Shown here: positions 15,264-24,678 of the stretch, in pieces | Layout of the letters: the number at the start of each line of letters is the position of its first letter | Numbering within the stretch: position 1 is the stretch's first letter | Assembly: GCF_019334315.1 (NCBI RefSeq) | Contig: NZ_JAHWGL010000023.1 | Location: forward strand, 1 to 54,547 | Source of the DNA: Hymenobacter profundi | Lineage (GTDB): Bacteria; Bacteroidota; Bacteroidia; Cytophagales; Hymenobacteraceae | Length of the DNA stretch: 54,547 nt | Direction of reading: 5' to 3' | The notes under the pieces: model-generated | What the model saw: only the letters and a program-made list of their open reading frames with translations | Told to the model about the DNA's origin: nothing | Databases searched by the model: none | Translations under genes and position numbers: made by a program

Positions 15264-18200
15264 GCAACAGCACGATTTTACCCCAGTCTTTCTTGAAGGC
15301 TTTGTCGCCGGCGGTGGTGCGGTGCTGGAAGTCTTTGTTGGGGTCGTCGAGTACCACGCGGTAGAGGTAGGTGCCGTTGGCAAGCCGGTCGCCGAACTCA
15401 TCGGTGCCATCCCAGGAGTAGTCGGAGATGTTGTTGCCGATGCGCAACGGGCCCAGCTCGGCCATCATGATTTCTCGCACTACCCTGCCCGTTAAGCTCA
15501 GAATCTGAATCTTCATGTTGCGCGGCACCTGCGCCCCTGTCAGCGTGAAGACAAACTTGGCCTTGCTGGTCATGGGGTTAGGGTAGGGATACACGTTGGT
15601 GATGGTCGATTCGTTGATAACCTCGAACGTCACGCGGTATTCCTGGCTGCCTGCCGCGCTACCGGAGGCGTCGCGGCCTTGCGCGATGAGCGTGTATTTA
15701 CCATCGGCTAGCGCTGTGCTGGGGCGGTACTCAATGCGCGCCAGTCCCTTCGCCGAATCGGCCAGAAAGGCCACCGCCGATGAGTTCATATTAATTTCCG
15801 TGGCATTGCTTTCACCCGGCTTCACCAGAAACAGGCTGAAGTTGCTAGCTTCCTTCACCGGCCGTAGCAGGTTGTTGTTTTGCAGCTGCACCGTTACCAC
15901 CGGTGAGGGCGATACGATGTCACCATTCAAGATGTGCTGCCCATCAAAGGCCACATCGAGGGTAGGCGGCGTGCTGCTATTGTTCACGTTGAAGCTTGGC
16001 AGTACCAGCTGGTTGTTGAAGTAGTACTGCTCGGGCAGCAGGCGGGGGTTTACGTTCACGGAGCCCGTCACGACGCCGGTAGCCAGGTTCACTACGTTGG
16101 CTGTCACGTCAATCTTAGCAGTTTCTCCGGCTTTCAGTACGCCTCCTTTGTATTCTACCAGCGTAGTGCTGGTACGGTTGGCAGCATCCCGCAGAGTAAC
16201 CTCCGCCTTCAGCGGTGTACCAAAATCCGTAGTAGAAATATTCTGGAAGTATACCGGGAAGCTAAGCGTGCCGCTGGTAGCCTGCTTGGTGAGTGTGGCG
16301 GCTGTGTAGGCATCCGTGGCAGCCAAATCAGGGCGTATCACGCCTTCGGGCACGCCCTGGTACGTCACCAACAACTGTTTGAGCTGCGGTGCAGTGTGGT
16401 TAAGGGTATCGCGCAGTATCACTTGCAGTTGCAGGTAGGGATAGCGCGCAGCAGATACATCGGCCAGCGAGTGGGCGCGGCTAGTGACATCAGGATTCAG
16501 TACGGTGGTAGCACCTGTAGCATCTACGCCTAGCAGACGCAATGTGTAGCTGTCGTTTTCCTGCGTGCGTACGGTATGAAACAGAGTGGTCCACTGCTGC
16601 GCCGGCCCGATGAGGGTAGAAGTTACTACCCCACTACCGCCATCGGCCTCCGCGAAGCTCCAACGGCCATTGGGCGCCGCCACGGTTACGCGCTGCTGCG
16701 TGTTGCGCTCAAATTGCCCGTAATGGCTCTGCGACCAACCACCCGTAGTACCCGGAATCACCCGGAACGAGCTGGTAGCCCAGGCATTACTTTCTTCAGA
16801 CTGTGGCGTTTGCAGGCGCAGGCGCCAGTACCACACCACACTGTCGCGCCCGGCAATGGTAGGCACAGTAGCTGCCCAACTGGCCAGCTGCCGCCCCGAA
16901 ACCGTGTTGTTGCGCTGTACCAAGGGGCTGTTGAAGGTAGGTACCGTATCCAACTCCATATCAAACAGCCGTGGCTCGGCACTCAGCAGATTGCTCTGCC
17001 CCACCAGCCGCACCGCTCCCGAGGGCACAACAGCAAACTCTGTAGGCGTGAGGGCCGTAACGCCGCCGCGCAGGAAGTTGTACTTCAGCTGTGCTTCGTT
17101 ATTGGTCTCATCCAGCTCATCTATCAGGGTGTTGCAATCGAGCTTTACAACAAACGTATTTTCGCCAAATACATCGCCTGTATTCGGAATGTCTACCGTG
17201 TAGGTGTTGTCGCGCTGGGTAGAGGTGAAGGAGAAGCTATACGCGTCGTCTTTGCGGCCAGAGGTAGCGGGGTACTTGCGCGTCACGCAAACGTCCACTT
17301 TCTCGGCACCGCATAGACTCCCTAGGTTGCCCGCATTAATAACGAGCTTAAACGACTCTGCCGAAGCTAGCACGGGCTGCCCGTTGGCTGCTGCGGGGAT
17401 GTGCAGACTGTCGTTGGTGATGACCAGATCGGGCTTGGCGGGTGAGAATAGCCGTAGGGCTGGGTCGCCCTGCCAGATGGTGCACATCAGGTTGGACGCC
17501 GTAGAGAGGCTGTACTGCGCAATGGGTTGTAAGCGGCGCGCCACCTCGTTCCACACCCGCGCCACGGGCTTACCATACCAGGCCGGGTCGTTTAGCAACA
17601 GCTTATACATCAGCGTTTGGCTTTCGTCCAAGTCGTTGGAGAAGCCAAAACCCGATTCGCACATGAAACCTACAAAGCCCTTATCGGGGGCAAAGACCCA
17701 ATTCTCGCACAGCGTGGCGTAAGGCACATAGGTATTGCCCGCCGCGCAGCCATTCACAAACATCACTGGGTATTTCCCCTTATTGTTGTAATTTTTGGTA
17801 GCATCGTAGACGTTACCTATATCTAAGTCTAGGGTCATAGGAGAGCCGTGGCCGAAGTAGGTAATCAGCGACAATCCCTTATTTAACTCATTGGAAATAT
17901 TGATACCTACTGGAAATGAGCCAACAGTACCGAGCTCTGAACGGCGGTAGGTTTTCACTACCTGCCCACCAAAGCAAGGAGCTTCAATCAGCTTCTTATA
18001 CTTATCAATGTATTGATTAAACTCTATATAATTTGCTGCATTCTCTCCACCCGAAAGGTTGAGCGCATTTTTCCGCCAGGGTTCTAACCCCAAGGCTTCG
18101 TGCTCTTTCAGCTTGTTCAGATAATTAACTGTCTGCTGTGAGGTGGAGGCGGAAATGCGCCCGGTAACCATGCCTGCTGTGTAATTATTATTGGGCCAGT

Positions 18201-19794
18201 CGGCAGTAAAGAATATATCGGAGGCGCTCCGCGTACTAGTAGGCACCTGCTCCAACCCAGGTATATTGCGTGGGTAGTTTCCGCTGATACCTTCGCCTAC
18301 ATGGTAGCCCTTACCCAGCAACAACAGATATTTCTCACGACTCTTATCTGTAAGCATCCACAGAGCAAACTGCCTTAATGCCAGCGCCGACTTCTCGCCG
18401 TAGTGGAACTGGTCGTAGAGCTGTTGGCTGGTCACCATCAACACATCATATTTACCACCAGCAGCCGATGCCCGGTAATCAGCATAAGCTTGAGCAGGAT
18501 TGGCAATGCCACCCGCTGGCAACATCTGCGTAGGGCTAGTGATGATAATATAATTTGCCATAGTAGGCTGCAATGCCAGAAAATTGACACGTCGAGCCGG
18601 CAGTGTAGGCAATAAAGGTCTTTCTGTATCAGCCAAAAGCAGGCGCCGAGTGTTGGTAGCGCCAGCGGATGGAAAGTAGAAACCGCGCTTTGCTCCTGTG
18701 GCAGCAGTGCCCGTGATACGCTGTACAGCATATGGGTCCGTTACGTCATAGCCATACACACTGGCGGGAATACTATCAAGCACGTAGTAAGCAGGCGTAT
18801 TTAGCGTAGAGTCGCTTTGGAAGTAGCGGCTTGCCCGGTTGGCAATCCAGCGTGCTGTTTGAGGATATGTTACTTTAAAATAGGCAATGCGTACAAAGTC
18901 GCGTTGTCCTGCAGCCGTATTTGTAGGCTTAATCTGTACGCGAATAGTACCATCAGGCCGCACATCGGCGGGTTGTAAGGTGTAGGATACCTTACGGTTG
19001 GCATAGTTATCAAACCGTTCGGTACCTAACAGCCGCCGGGTACCAGAGGGCTGCTCAACAGCTACTTCAATAATATGATTCGCCTTAGAACTGCCAACCA
19101 GCTGTGTTTCTAAACGCGCTCCATTTGCAAAACTCTGACGCTGCTCCGTCCCTATCGGGAAAGTATAACCATTTGTATTCATCTGTCCAGAGAAAAATCC
19201 CTCTCCAGGCTCAGCCCATGGTTGAAACAGATAGGCTATTTCATCTACGTCGGCGTAATTATATCCGTGCACCTGCAACTCCGGGCGCAACCAATACGGC
19301 GCAGCCGTACCCGGAGCTGCGGCCGCCGGCTGGACCATACGCTTCGCCTGGGATGCGCTGGACCATGTCAGGAAATAGGCGGCCGTATCGGTATAAAGGC
19401 TGTAATAAGGCTGAGCTTGGTCTTGAGCCTGCTTATACATACCACGGTCTAGCTTGGCGTCGTTGCCCTGCCCAAAGAACTCAATATAGGTGCTGGCATC
19501 TTGCGTGGTGGCGTTGCCGCCCACGTAGATAGCCACTTGCTGACCGCGCCGCCACAGCTGAAACTGACTGGGATTTACCCCATTAATGCCAGCTTGCGCG
19601 AGGTAGGCATTGTCGAGACGGTAAAGGCCGTCGCGCACGGTTTGTATCTTGTAGTACTGCTGTCCGGGCACAATCCATTCGTTGCCGTAGGCCCCGGATT
19701 GGGCTAGCAGCTGCTGAGCGCCCAGCAGAAACACCAACACCAGTAACAAGCGTTGCCACAGCCCACGTACCTTCCAAACGTATGCGTGTTTCAT
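15259..19794 (-). CDS. porU2: Type IX secretion C25-family sortase (PorU2-like)
   Basis: Large cell-surface cysteine peptidase, 1511 aa, likely processing cargo of the type IX secretion system. A signal peptide (MKHAYVWKVRGLWQRLLLVL, then FLLGAQQLLAQ) supports the start at 19794 rather than the in-frame ATG at 19815. The gingipain-type C25 domain has the catalytic His in ITYFGHGSP (H649) and Cys in MFVNGCAAGN (C683). CARDB-like beta-sandwich repeats follow, for example ELDETNNEAQLKYNF. The C-terminus PYPNPMTSKAKFVF...DGTDEFGDRLANGTYLYRV is FlgD-Ig or type IX CTD-like. It is longer than classical PorU and paired with porV2, the usual PorU2/PorV2 layout. It lies 44 bp after porV2. Confidence 0.85.
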   Translation of the reverse strand: MKHAYVWKVRGLWQRLLLVLVFLLGAQQLLAQSGAYGNEWIVPGQQYYKIQTVRDGLYRLDNAYLAQAGINGVNPSQFQLWRRGQQVAIYVGGNATTQDASTYIEFFGQGNDAKLDRGMYKQAQDQAQPYYSLYTDTAAYFLTWSSASQAKRMVQPAAAAPGTAAPYWLRPELQVHGYNYADVDEIAYLFQPWAEPGEGFFSGQMNTNGYTFPIGTEQRQSFANGARLETQLVGSSKANHIIEVAVEQPSGTRRLLGTERFDNYANRKVSYTLQPADVRPDGTIRVQIKPTNTAAGQRDFVRIAYFKVTYPQTARWIANRASRYFQSDSTLNTPAYYVLDSIPASVYGYDVTDPYAVQRITGTAATGAKRGFYFPSAGATNTRRLLLADTERPLLPTLPARRVNFLALQPTMANYIIITSPTQMLPAGGIANPAQAYADYRASAAGGKYDVLMVTSQQLYDQFHYGEKSALALRQFALWMLTDKSREKYLLLLGKGYHVGEGISGNYPRNIPGLEQVPTSTRSASDIFFTADWPNNNYTAGMVTGRISASTSQQTVNYLNKLKEHEALGLEPWRKNALNLSGGENAANYIEFNQYIDKYKKLIEAPCFGGQVVKTYRRSELGTVGSFPVGINISNELNKGLSLITYFGHGSPMTLDLDIGNVYDATKNYNNKGKYPVMFVNGCAAGNTYVPYATLCENWVFAPDKGFVGFMCESGFGFSNDLDESQTLMYKLLLNDPAWYGKPVARVWNEVARRLQPIAQYSLSTASNLMCTIWQGDPALRLFSPAKPDLVITNDSLHIPAAANGQPVLASAESFKLVINAGNLGSLCGAEKVDVCVTRKYPATSGRKDDAYSFSFTSTQRDNTYTVDIPNTGDVFGENTFVVKLDCNTLIDELDETNNEAQLKYNFLRGGVTALTPTEFAVVPSGAVRLVGQSNLLSAEPRLFDMELDTVPTFNSPLVQRNNTVSGRQLASWAATVPTIAGRDSVVWYWRLRLQTPQSEESNAWATSSFRVIPGTTGGWSQSHYGQFERNTQQRVTVAAPNGRWSFAEADGGSGVVTSTLIGPAQQWTTLFHTVRTQENDSYTLRLLGVDATGATTVLNPDVTSRAHSLADVSAARYPYLQLQVILRDTLNHTAPQLKQLLVTYQGVPEGVIRPDLAATDAYTAATLTKQATSGTLSFPVYFQNISTTDFGTPLKAEVTLRDAANRTSTTLVEYKGGVLKAGETAKIDVTANVVNLATGVVTGSVNVNPRLLPEQYYFNNQLVLPSFNVNNSSTPPTLDVAFDGQHILNGDIVSPSPVVTVQLQNNNLLRPVKEASNFSLFLVKPGESNATEINMNSSAVAFLADSAKGLARIEYRPSTALADGKYTLIAQGRDASGSAAGSQEYRVTFEVINESTITNVYPYPNPMTSKAKFVFTLTGAQVPRNMKIQILSLTGRVVREIMMAELGPLRIGNNISDYSWDGTDEFGDRLANGTYLYRVVLDDPNKDFQHRTTAGDKAFKKDWGKIVLLR

Positions 19795-19838
19795 AGAAAC
19801 CAGATAATCTATCATGTAGCTAAAAGTCGAAGTCGCGT

Positions 19839-20942
19839 TTATTTGAAGCCGTAGCCCAGCGACACGATAACAGAGTTGGTCTGGGAAGCGCTGCCACCCG
19901 TGTTTTCCACGGCCAGGCGCGAGAGGGCCAGATCGAGGCGCAGGCCGCTGAGGGCCACCCCTACCCCCAGGCTAGGCTGGGCGTGCCAGTCTTCCTGCGT
20001 GGTACTTTTGAAGGACTTGATCTTCTGAAAATTTCCTACCCCACCGCGCAGGTACACCAGGTTGCTGTACCCAATTTCAATACCCGCGCGCGGGTCGATG
20101 CTCACAGCGCTGGATGAAATCAGGGTGTTGCGCTGGCCATCTGTGGTCATTTCCAGGTCTAGGGCGGGTAGGGCCGTGAACTCACCTGGCAGCTTAATCA
20201 GGCGGGCGGCGCCCAGGATGAAACGGGGCAGCGTTACCTCAGGGCCGCCCTTGGGCATGGCCTCGCCGGGTACCAGCGTCTGCCGAAACTTATCCGCGTT
20301 GATAGACCAAGCGTTGTAGGTAGTGGTAATGTCGCGGGCCATCAGGCCCAGTTGCCAGCCGGCGTGATTGTACTGCACGCCCGCGTCGATACCAAAGCCC
20401 CAAGCATTGGCATAATCGCCCACATTGCGGTAGATGATCTTGGCATTCGCCCCTACCGACAAGCCCTCCACGCTCCCGATCTTGCGGGCGTAGGACAGCA
20501 GCATGGCGTAATCGGCAATGGAGAAGTAGGTAATGCGGCCGTAGTCAATCTGGCCGTACTCGTTCACCAGATTGCGCGTGTCGGCAATATCGTCTACCCC
20601 CAGCCGCACGAGGCTGGCGCCGATGGCGCTCTGCTCGTCGAGGGGCATGGAGAAAGCTGCGTAGTCGTTTTTGATGATGCCCGAGAACAGCTCGGAGTGC
20701 ATGAGCACGGCGTCGTACTTATTTTTTTGCTGCGTGAGGCCGGCCGGATTCCAGTAGCCAGCGGTGGCATCGGAGGCTAGAGCCACCTGCACATTGCCCA
20801 TACCCAGCGCCCGGCCACCCACGCCAAGATTCAGAAATTCGTTGCTGTATTTTGGCGTTGTGCTCTGAGCCTTAACAGTTTGCCCCAAGGCTAACCCAGA
20901 CAATAACAACCCGAGAGTAGCGAAACGGGAGAAGTGCATCAT
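19839..20942 (-). CDS. porV2: Type IX sorting outer-membrane protein (PorV2-like)
   Basis: Outer-membrane beta-barrel of the PorV/FadL-like group, 367 aa, expected to shuttle type IX cargo to the PorU2 sortase encoded directly downstream. The signal peptide is FATLGLLLSGLALGQTVKAQ. The mature start YSNEFLNLGVGGRALGMGNV and ATAGYWNPAGL are the PorV hallmark. The protein ends with a barrel strand SVIVSLGYGFK. Start M1 or M2 (20939) cannot be separated. The 305 bp between this gene and the divergent PadR gene hold the PadR promoter and no further gene that I can see. Confidence 0.85.
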   Translation of the reverse strand: MMHFSRFATLGLLLSGLALGQTVKAQSTTPKYSNEFLNLGVGGRALGMGNVQVALASDATAGYWNPAGLTQQKNKYDAVLMHSELFSGIIKNDYAAFSMPLDEQSAIGASLVRLGVDDIADTRNLVNEYGQIDYGRITYFSIADYAMLLSYARKIGSVEGLSVGANAKIIYRNVGDYANAWGFGIDAGVQYNHAGWQLGLMARDITTTYNAWSINADKFRQTLVPGEAMPKGGPEVTLPRFILGAARLIKLPGEFTALPALDLEMTTDGQRNTLISSSAVSIDPRAGIEIGYSNLVYLRGGVGNFQKIKSFKSTTQEDWHAQPSLGVGVALSGLRLDLALSRLAVENTGGSASQTNSVIVSLGYGFK

Positions 20943-21178
20943 AGTATCCTACTAGGGTAAAATGGCAAGCCGTGACCACGACCGAAACGCAAGTTACTTC
21001 ATTCTTATGCGCTTTCGACAAAAACGACCAGCTGGCGTTTAGCACAAATCGGGCCGATGCATAGTGTTGTGCTTTCTTAACTGATAGTCAGAGCGTTTGG
21101 CAATTAATACACTGGGTATAGCTTCTCATTTCCGAACAAAAAAATCTTCTGAAATGACAACCAAAAATATATTTACAC

Positions 21179-21215
21179 AGTACCTTGTGTTACATAGTAC
21201 CTTCTGTTACCTTTG
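21179..21215 (+). promoter_or_regulatory. PadR operon promoter with 17-bp tandem repeat
   Basis: Two adjacent 17-bp units, AGTACCTTGTGTTACAT and AGTACCTTCTGTTACCT (15 of 17 identical), span 21179-21212. They supply the promoter itself: TTG at 21185-21187, 20 bp, then TACCTTTG at 21208-21215. Tandem units over a promoter suggest autoregulation by the PadR protein encoded 33 bp downstream. Confidence 0.68.
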
Positions 21216-21247
21216 TCTCATTCTTCACCGATATCTGTCCTCAGCCC

Positions 21248-21601
21248 ATGAAAGTAGAGAACACCCAAGTGCAGATGCGGAAGGGCATTCTGGAATTCTG
21301 CATCCTGGAAATCATTGCCCGCGGCGAGGTGTATGCCTCCGACATGTTGGAGGAGCTCACGCAAGCCCGCATGATTGTGGTGGAGGGCACCCTCTACCCG
21401 CTGCTCACCCGCCTCAAGAATGCCGCCCTTCTGGATTATACCTGGAAGGAATCGACGAGCGGGCCGCCCCGCAAGTACTACACGCTCACGCTGGCCGGGC
21501 AGGAGTTTCTGCACCAGCTACGCCTGACCTGGGAGGAAGTAGAGGAGTCCATTCGGATTATCCGCTCTCACTCGCCTACCCCCTCCTCCGACGCGGCCTA
21601 G
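21248..21601 (+). CDS. PadR-family transcriptional regulator
   Basis: Winged-helix repressor, 117 aa. Start at 21248 gives MKVENTQVQMRKGILEFCIL, the standard PadR N-terminus; the frame opening at 21185 overlaps the promoter and is rejected. The wing and recognition region reads EGTLYPLLTRLKNAALLDYTW, followed by GPPRKYYTLTLAGQEFL. A short C-terminal helix (WEEVEESIRII) serves dimerisation. It lies 51 bp before the PspC/GIN gene, the usual Bacteroidota pairing in which PadR controls its membrane-protein neighbour. The inducing signal is unknown. Confidence 0.93.
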   Translation: MKVENTQVQMRKGILEFCILEIIARGEVYASDMLEELTQARMIVVEGTLYPLLTRLKNAALLDYTWKESTSGPPRKYYTLTLAGQEFLHQLRLTWEEVEESIRIIRSHSPTPSSDAA

Positions 21602-21652
21602 CCCGCCTCCCTCTCCCCACTCCCTTTCACTTGAACTAGTTGCAGCACTGAG

Positions 21653-24346
21653 ATGAAAAAGAACATCAGCATCAACCTTCAGGGCATCATCTTCCACATC
21701 GAGGAAGATGGATACGAAGTCCTTGGCCGCTACCTGGCCGAGGTGAAAGCCCACTTCTCTGGCTACCGCGGACACGAGGAAATCGTGGCCGACATTGAGA
21801 GCCGCATTGCCGAGCTGTTTGTATCGCGGCTTTCGCCCAGCAAGCAGATTATTTCGCTGGAAGACGTGGAGCAGATGGTAGCGAAGATGGGCCGCGTACG
21901 CGATTTTCAGGCCGCCGATGAGGCCGAGGAAGACGAAGAAATTCTGGCCTCGGCCGTGGCCAGCGGCACCGCCGAAGGCTTCTACACCGGCACTACAGGC
22001 AGCAGCACAAACAGCGCCAGCGGCCGGGCCTACACCGGCAGCACAAAAAATGCCGCTGACCCTGGCAATACCACCGCCGCTACCGACGAACCCCGCCGCC
22101 TCTCCCGCGACATGGCCAACCGCAAGGTGGCTGGGGTAGCCGCCGGCCTGGGCCGCTACTTCACCGTCAACCCGCTGTGGTTCCGGCTGGCGTTTGTAGG
22201 GGTGTTGCTCGCTGGTCCTGTTCTCGACGATATCAGCTGGCTGGATGAGTTGGGCGAAAAACTATCGGCTTTCTCTGTAATTGCCTACATAGTGCTCTGG
22301 ATTGCACTGCCCAAGCGCTACGATAATGTGCTGAGCGATGAAGACCCCAACTTCCGCAAGCTCTACCGCGACGTTGACAGCGGTAAAATCGGCGGCGTGT
22401 CGGCTGGTTTGGCGGCCTACTTCCGTACCGATGTTGTCTTGATTCGGGTGTTGTTGCTGGCAGGCCTTTTCGTGGGAGGATTCACGTTCATCCTCTACAT
22501 CATTCTGTGGATTCTGGTACCGGAGGCCAAAACGGCCTCCGACCGTCTTCGGATGCGTGGCGATGCCGTGACGCTCTCTGCCTTAGACAGCAACCTGCGT
22601 GCTTCGGAAGAAGGTGCAGTTACGCCCGGTAGCCGTCCTATCGGTACGTTCATTGAAGGCGCCGGCCGCAATCTGCGTCCTGCTGTGGGCTTTGTGGGCA
22701 CCTTAATTCGGGTAGTAGCTGGGGCACTGCTAGTAATAACTGGGTTTGGCTTTTTGCTGGCCTTCACCATTGCACTGGGCGTGGGTCTGGGCGTGTTGCC
22801 CGAGTCGCAAGGCTTCATCCATACCGGTCCATTTCCTCCCTACCTGTTCACCAATAGCGTGCCTTCGTGGGCGTTGCTGGCTTTCTATGCCGCCGGGGCC
22901 ATTCCGGTGTTGGCCATGTTCCTGCTGGGCTTGGGGCTGATTTTGCGCCGGCCTGTTCTGAGCCGCATTGCAGGCCTTTCCCTACTAGGGCTGTGGTTAC
23001 TGAGCGTGGTAGGGGCCAGCGCAGCCGGTGTGCGCATTAGCCGCGACTTCCAGATGGAAGGCGAGGTGACGCAGACCGAGCGTTTCCCTACCCTCACGGC
23101 CTCTACCATTTTGCTGGATAACCATACCACGCACAACGACGGCCATAAATGGGTGGATCTGAACCTGACAGAAGCCGACAGCGGGCAAGTGGTGGAACTG
23201 GTGAAGTACCTCTCGGCGCGCGGCGCTACGGAGCAGGAAGCCATTCGTACGGCCAGCACCTCTATCCGCTACACCGCTCGCGCCACCGACAACGCCACGC
23301 TGGTACTCGATGATTTCTTCACGTTTCAACCCGATGCCCGCTTCCGCGACCAGGACCTGGACGTGACGCTGCGCCTACCCCAAAACAAGCGCTACCGCCT
23401 GAGCAAAGAGTTTGCGAACCGTCTGGACAGCGAAAACTTCGTGAACAACGAAAAGCCTGAAAACGCGGACACACACACCTACGAACTCATTGGCACCCAA
23501 CTGCACTGCCTTGAGTGTGCTGATTCTGATTTCACCAATGATGACGAGCAGGACACCGATGAGAATGACGGCATAGACGTGCGCGTCAACGAATCCGAAG
23601 GTGGTGTTCGTATCAATACTGATACCGATGAAAACGGCAATGTGAAAGTGAACATTGACATCCCGAAGGCAGATTTTCCAACCGATTTCAGTTCCTACGG
23701 CGACGGCCGCCGCACGTATTCCTTCACCGATTTCCACACCATTCAAGCCAACGGCGCCTACCGGGTATTGGTGCGCCAGGGTAGCGAGTTTAAGATAGAA
23801 GCAGCCGGCGAAGACCGCGACCTGCGCGATTTGCAGGTGTCAACCAGCGGCGACGAACTCTTGATTCGGCACCAACAGCGCGGGTTCTGGTCGAATTGGA
23901 AGGGCAACCGCAACCCCGTGCTGGTACGCGTGACAATGCCTACCCTAGATAAACTGGAGCTGAACGGTGCTTGCCAGGCCGATGTAGCCGGTTTCCGCGA
24001 CGCACGCAATCTGAACGTGGAGCAAAACGGTGCCTGCGCCGCCACCCTCGACGTGAATGCAACGCGCCTGTCGCTGGACCTGAGCGGCGCTTGCCAAACC
24101 CACCTGCGCGGCCAAACCAACGACCTGGTCGTGGATGGCTCCGGCGCCTGTGAGATAGACGCCCTAGGCATGACCGCGCGCACTGCCGACTTTGACCTAT
24201 CGGGGGCCAGCAACGCTAAAACCCGCGTGCAGGAACGCCTGAAAGTAGACCTCAGCGGCGCCAGCGAGGTGCAATATGCCGGCAACCCCAGCCGCATCTC
24301 CAAGGAAGTAAGCCGCGGCTCCTCCCTGGTTCCTATCCGCGAATAA
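21653..24346 (+). CDS. PspC-domain membrane protein with C-terminal GIN domain
   Basis: Probable envelope-stress protein, 897 aa. An N-terminal cytoplasmic region (MKKNISINLQGIIFHIEEDG...) is followed by two PspC domains, about 147-220 (RLSRDMANRKVAGVAAGLGR) and 236-292 (KLYRDVDSGKIGGVSAGLAA). Further membrane helices lie near 345-385, 405-430 and 437-460. After a long polar region the C-terminus (about 688-897) is a GIN/DUF2807 beta-helix with NGAC, NGAC, SGAC, SGAC, SGAS, SGAS spaced by about 20 residues. Its role is inferred from PspC: sensing or stabilising the inner membrane. It is co-transcribed with padR and ends in a terminator. Confidence 0.9.
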   Translation: MKKNISINLQGIIFHIEEDGYEVLGRYLAEVKAHFSGYRGHEEIVADIESRIAELFVSRLSPSKQIISLEDVEQMVAKMGRVRDFQAADEAEEDEEILASAVASGTAEGFYTGTTGSSTNSASGRAYTGSTKNAADPGNTTAATDEPRRLSRDMANRKVAGVAAGLGRYFTVNPLWFRLAFVGVLLAGPVLDDISWLDELGEKLSAFSVIAYIVLWIALPKRYDNVLSDEDPNFRKLYRDVDSGKIGGVSAGLAAYFRTDVVLIRVLLLAGLFVGGFTFILYIILWILVPEAKTASDRLRMRGDAVTLSALDSNLRASEEGAVTPGSRPIGTFIEGAGRNLRPAVGFVGTLIRVVAGALLVITGFGFLLAFTIALGVGLGVLPESQGFIHTGPFPPYLFTNSVPSWALLAFYAAGAIPVLAMFLLGLGLILRRPVLSRIAGLSLLGLWLLSVVGASAAGVRISRDFQMEGEVTQTERFPTLTASTILLDNHTTHNDGHKWVDLNLTEADSGQVVELVKYLSARGATEQEAIRTASTSIRYTARATDNATLVLDDFFTFQPDARFRDQDLDVTLRLPQNKRYRLSKEFANRLDSENFVNNEKPENADTHTYELIGTQLHCLECADSDFTNDDEQDTDENDGIDVRVNESEGGVRINTDTDENGNVKVNIDIPKADFPTDFSSYGDGRRTYSFTDFHTIQANGAYRVLVRQGSEFKIEAAGEDRDLRDLQVSTSGDELLIRHQQRGFWSNWKGNRNPVLVRVTMPTLDKLELNGACQADVAGFRDARNLNVEQNGACAATLDVNATRLSLDLSGACQTHLRGQTNDLVVDGSGACEIDALGMTARTADFDLSGASNAKTRVQERLKVDLSGASEVQYAGNPSRISKEVSRGSSLVPIRE

Positions 24347-24440
24347 CTATCGCTCAGGCAACGCTTTGGCGGCTACCGCCATCTACCCTAGTACAATCCG
24401 TCAGTGGGTCGCTGGTTTGTGGTGAGTGAGCCCGTGACCC

Positions 24441-24497
24441 GAGAAAGTCCTTTCCCTACCCCGCTGCAACGGAAGGGCAAAGGGCTTTCTCTTTTTT
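24441..24497 (+). terminator. Terminator after PspC/GIN gene
   Basis: AGAAAGTCCTTT and AAAGGGCTTTCT form an imperfect stem around about 25 nt, followed by CTTTTTT. It is about 95 bp after the stop codon. Confidence 0.65.
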
Positions 24498-24534
24498 GAA
24501 TGGTGAAATAGTGAAGTTATGAATAGCAAGACTT

Positions 24535-24654
24535 CTGTCATCCTGAGCTTGCGAAGGACCTTCTCACGGTAGAACGACGGTCATAACAACGACTCGTTCC
24601 ACTGGCAGAAGGTCCTTCGTCGCCGCTTGATGCGCGGAATGCTCAGGATGACAG
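24535..24654. repeat. Family-A hairpin element between PspC/GIN gene and cca
   Basis: A 120-bp imperfect inverted repeat bounded by CTGTCATCCTGAG and CTCAGGATGACAG, between convergent genes. Its reverse strand is the closest relative in the window of the central element (shared GCGCATCAAGC, CGACGAAGG and AACGAGTCGTTGTTA). GTGAA-type short repeats lie on both sides. Confidence 0.82.
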
Positions 24655-24678
24655 ACGTAATTTTTCACTCACCATCCC

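Noticed and set aside
21179..21212. CRISPR-like repeats before padR
   Set aside because: Only two adjacent 17-bp units with no spacer, coinciding with a promoter.
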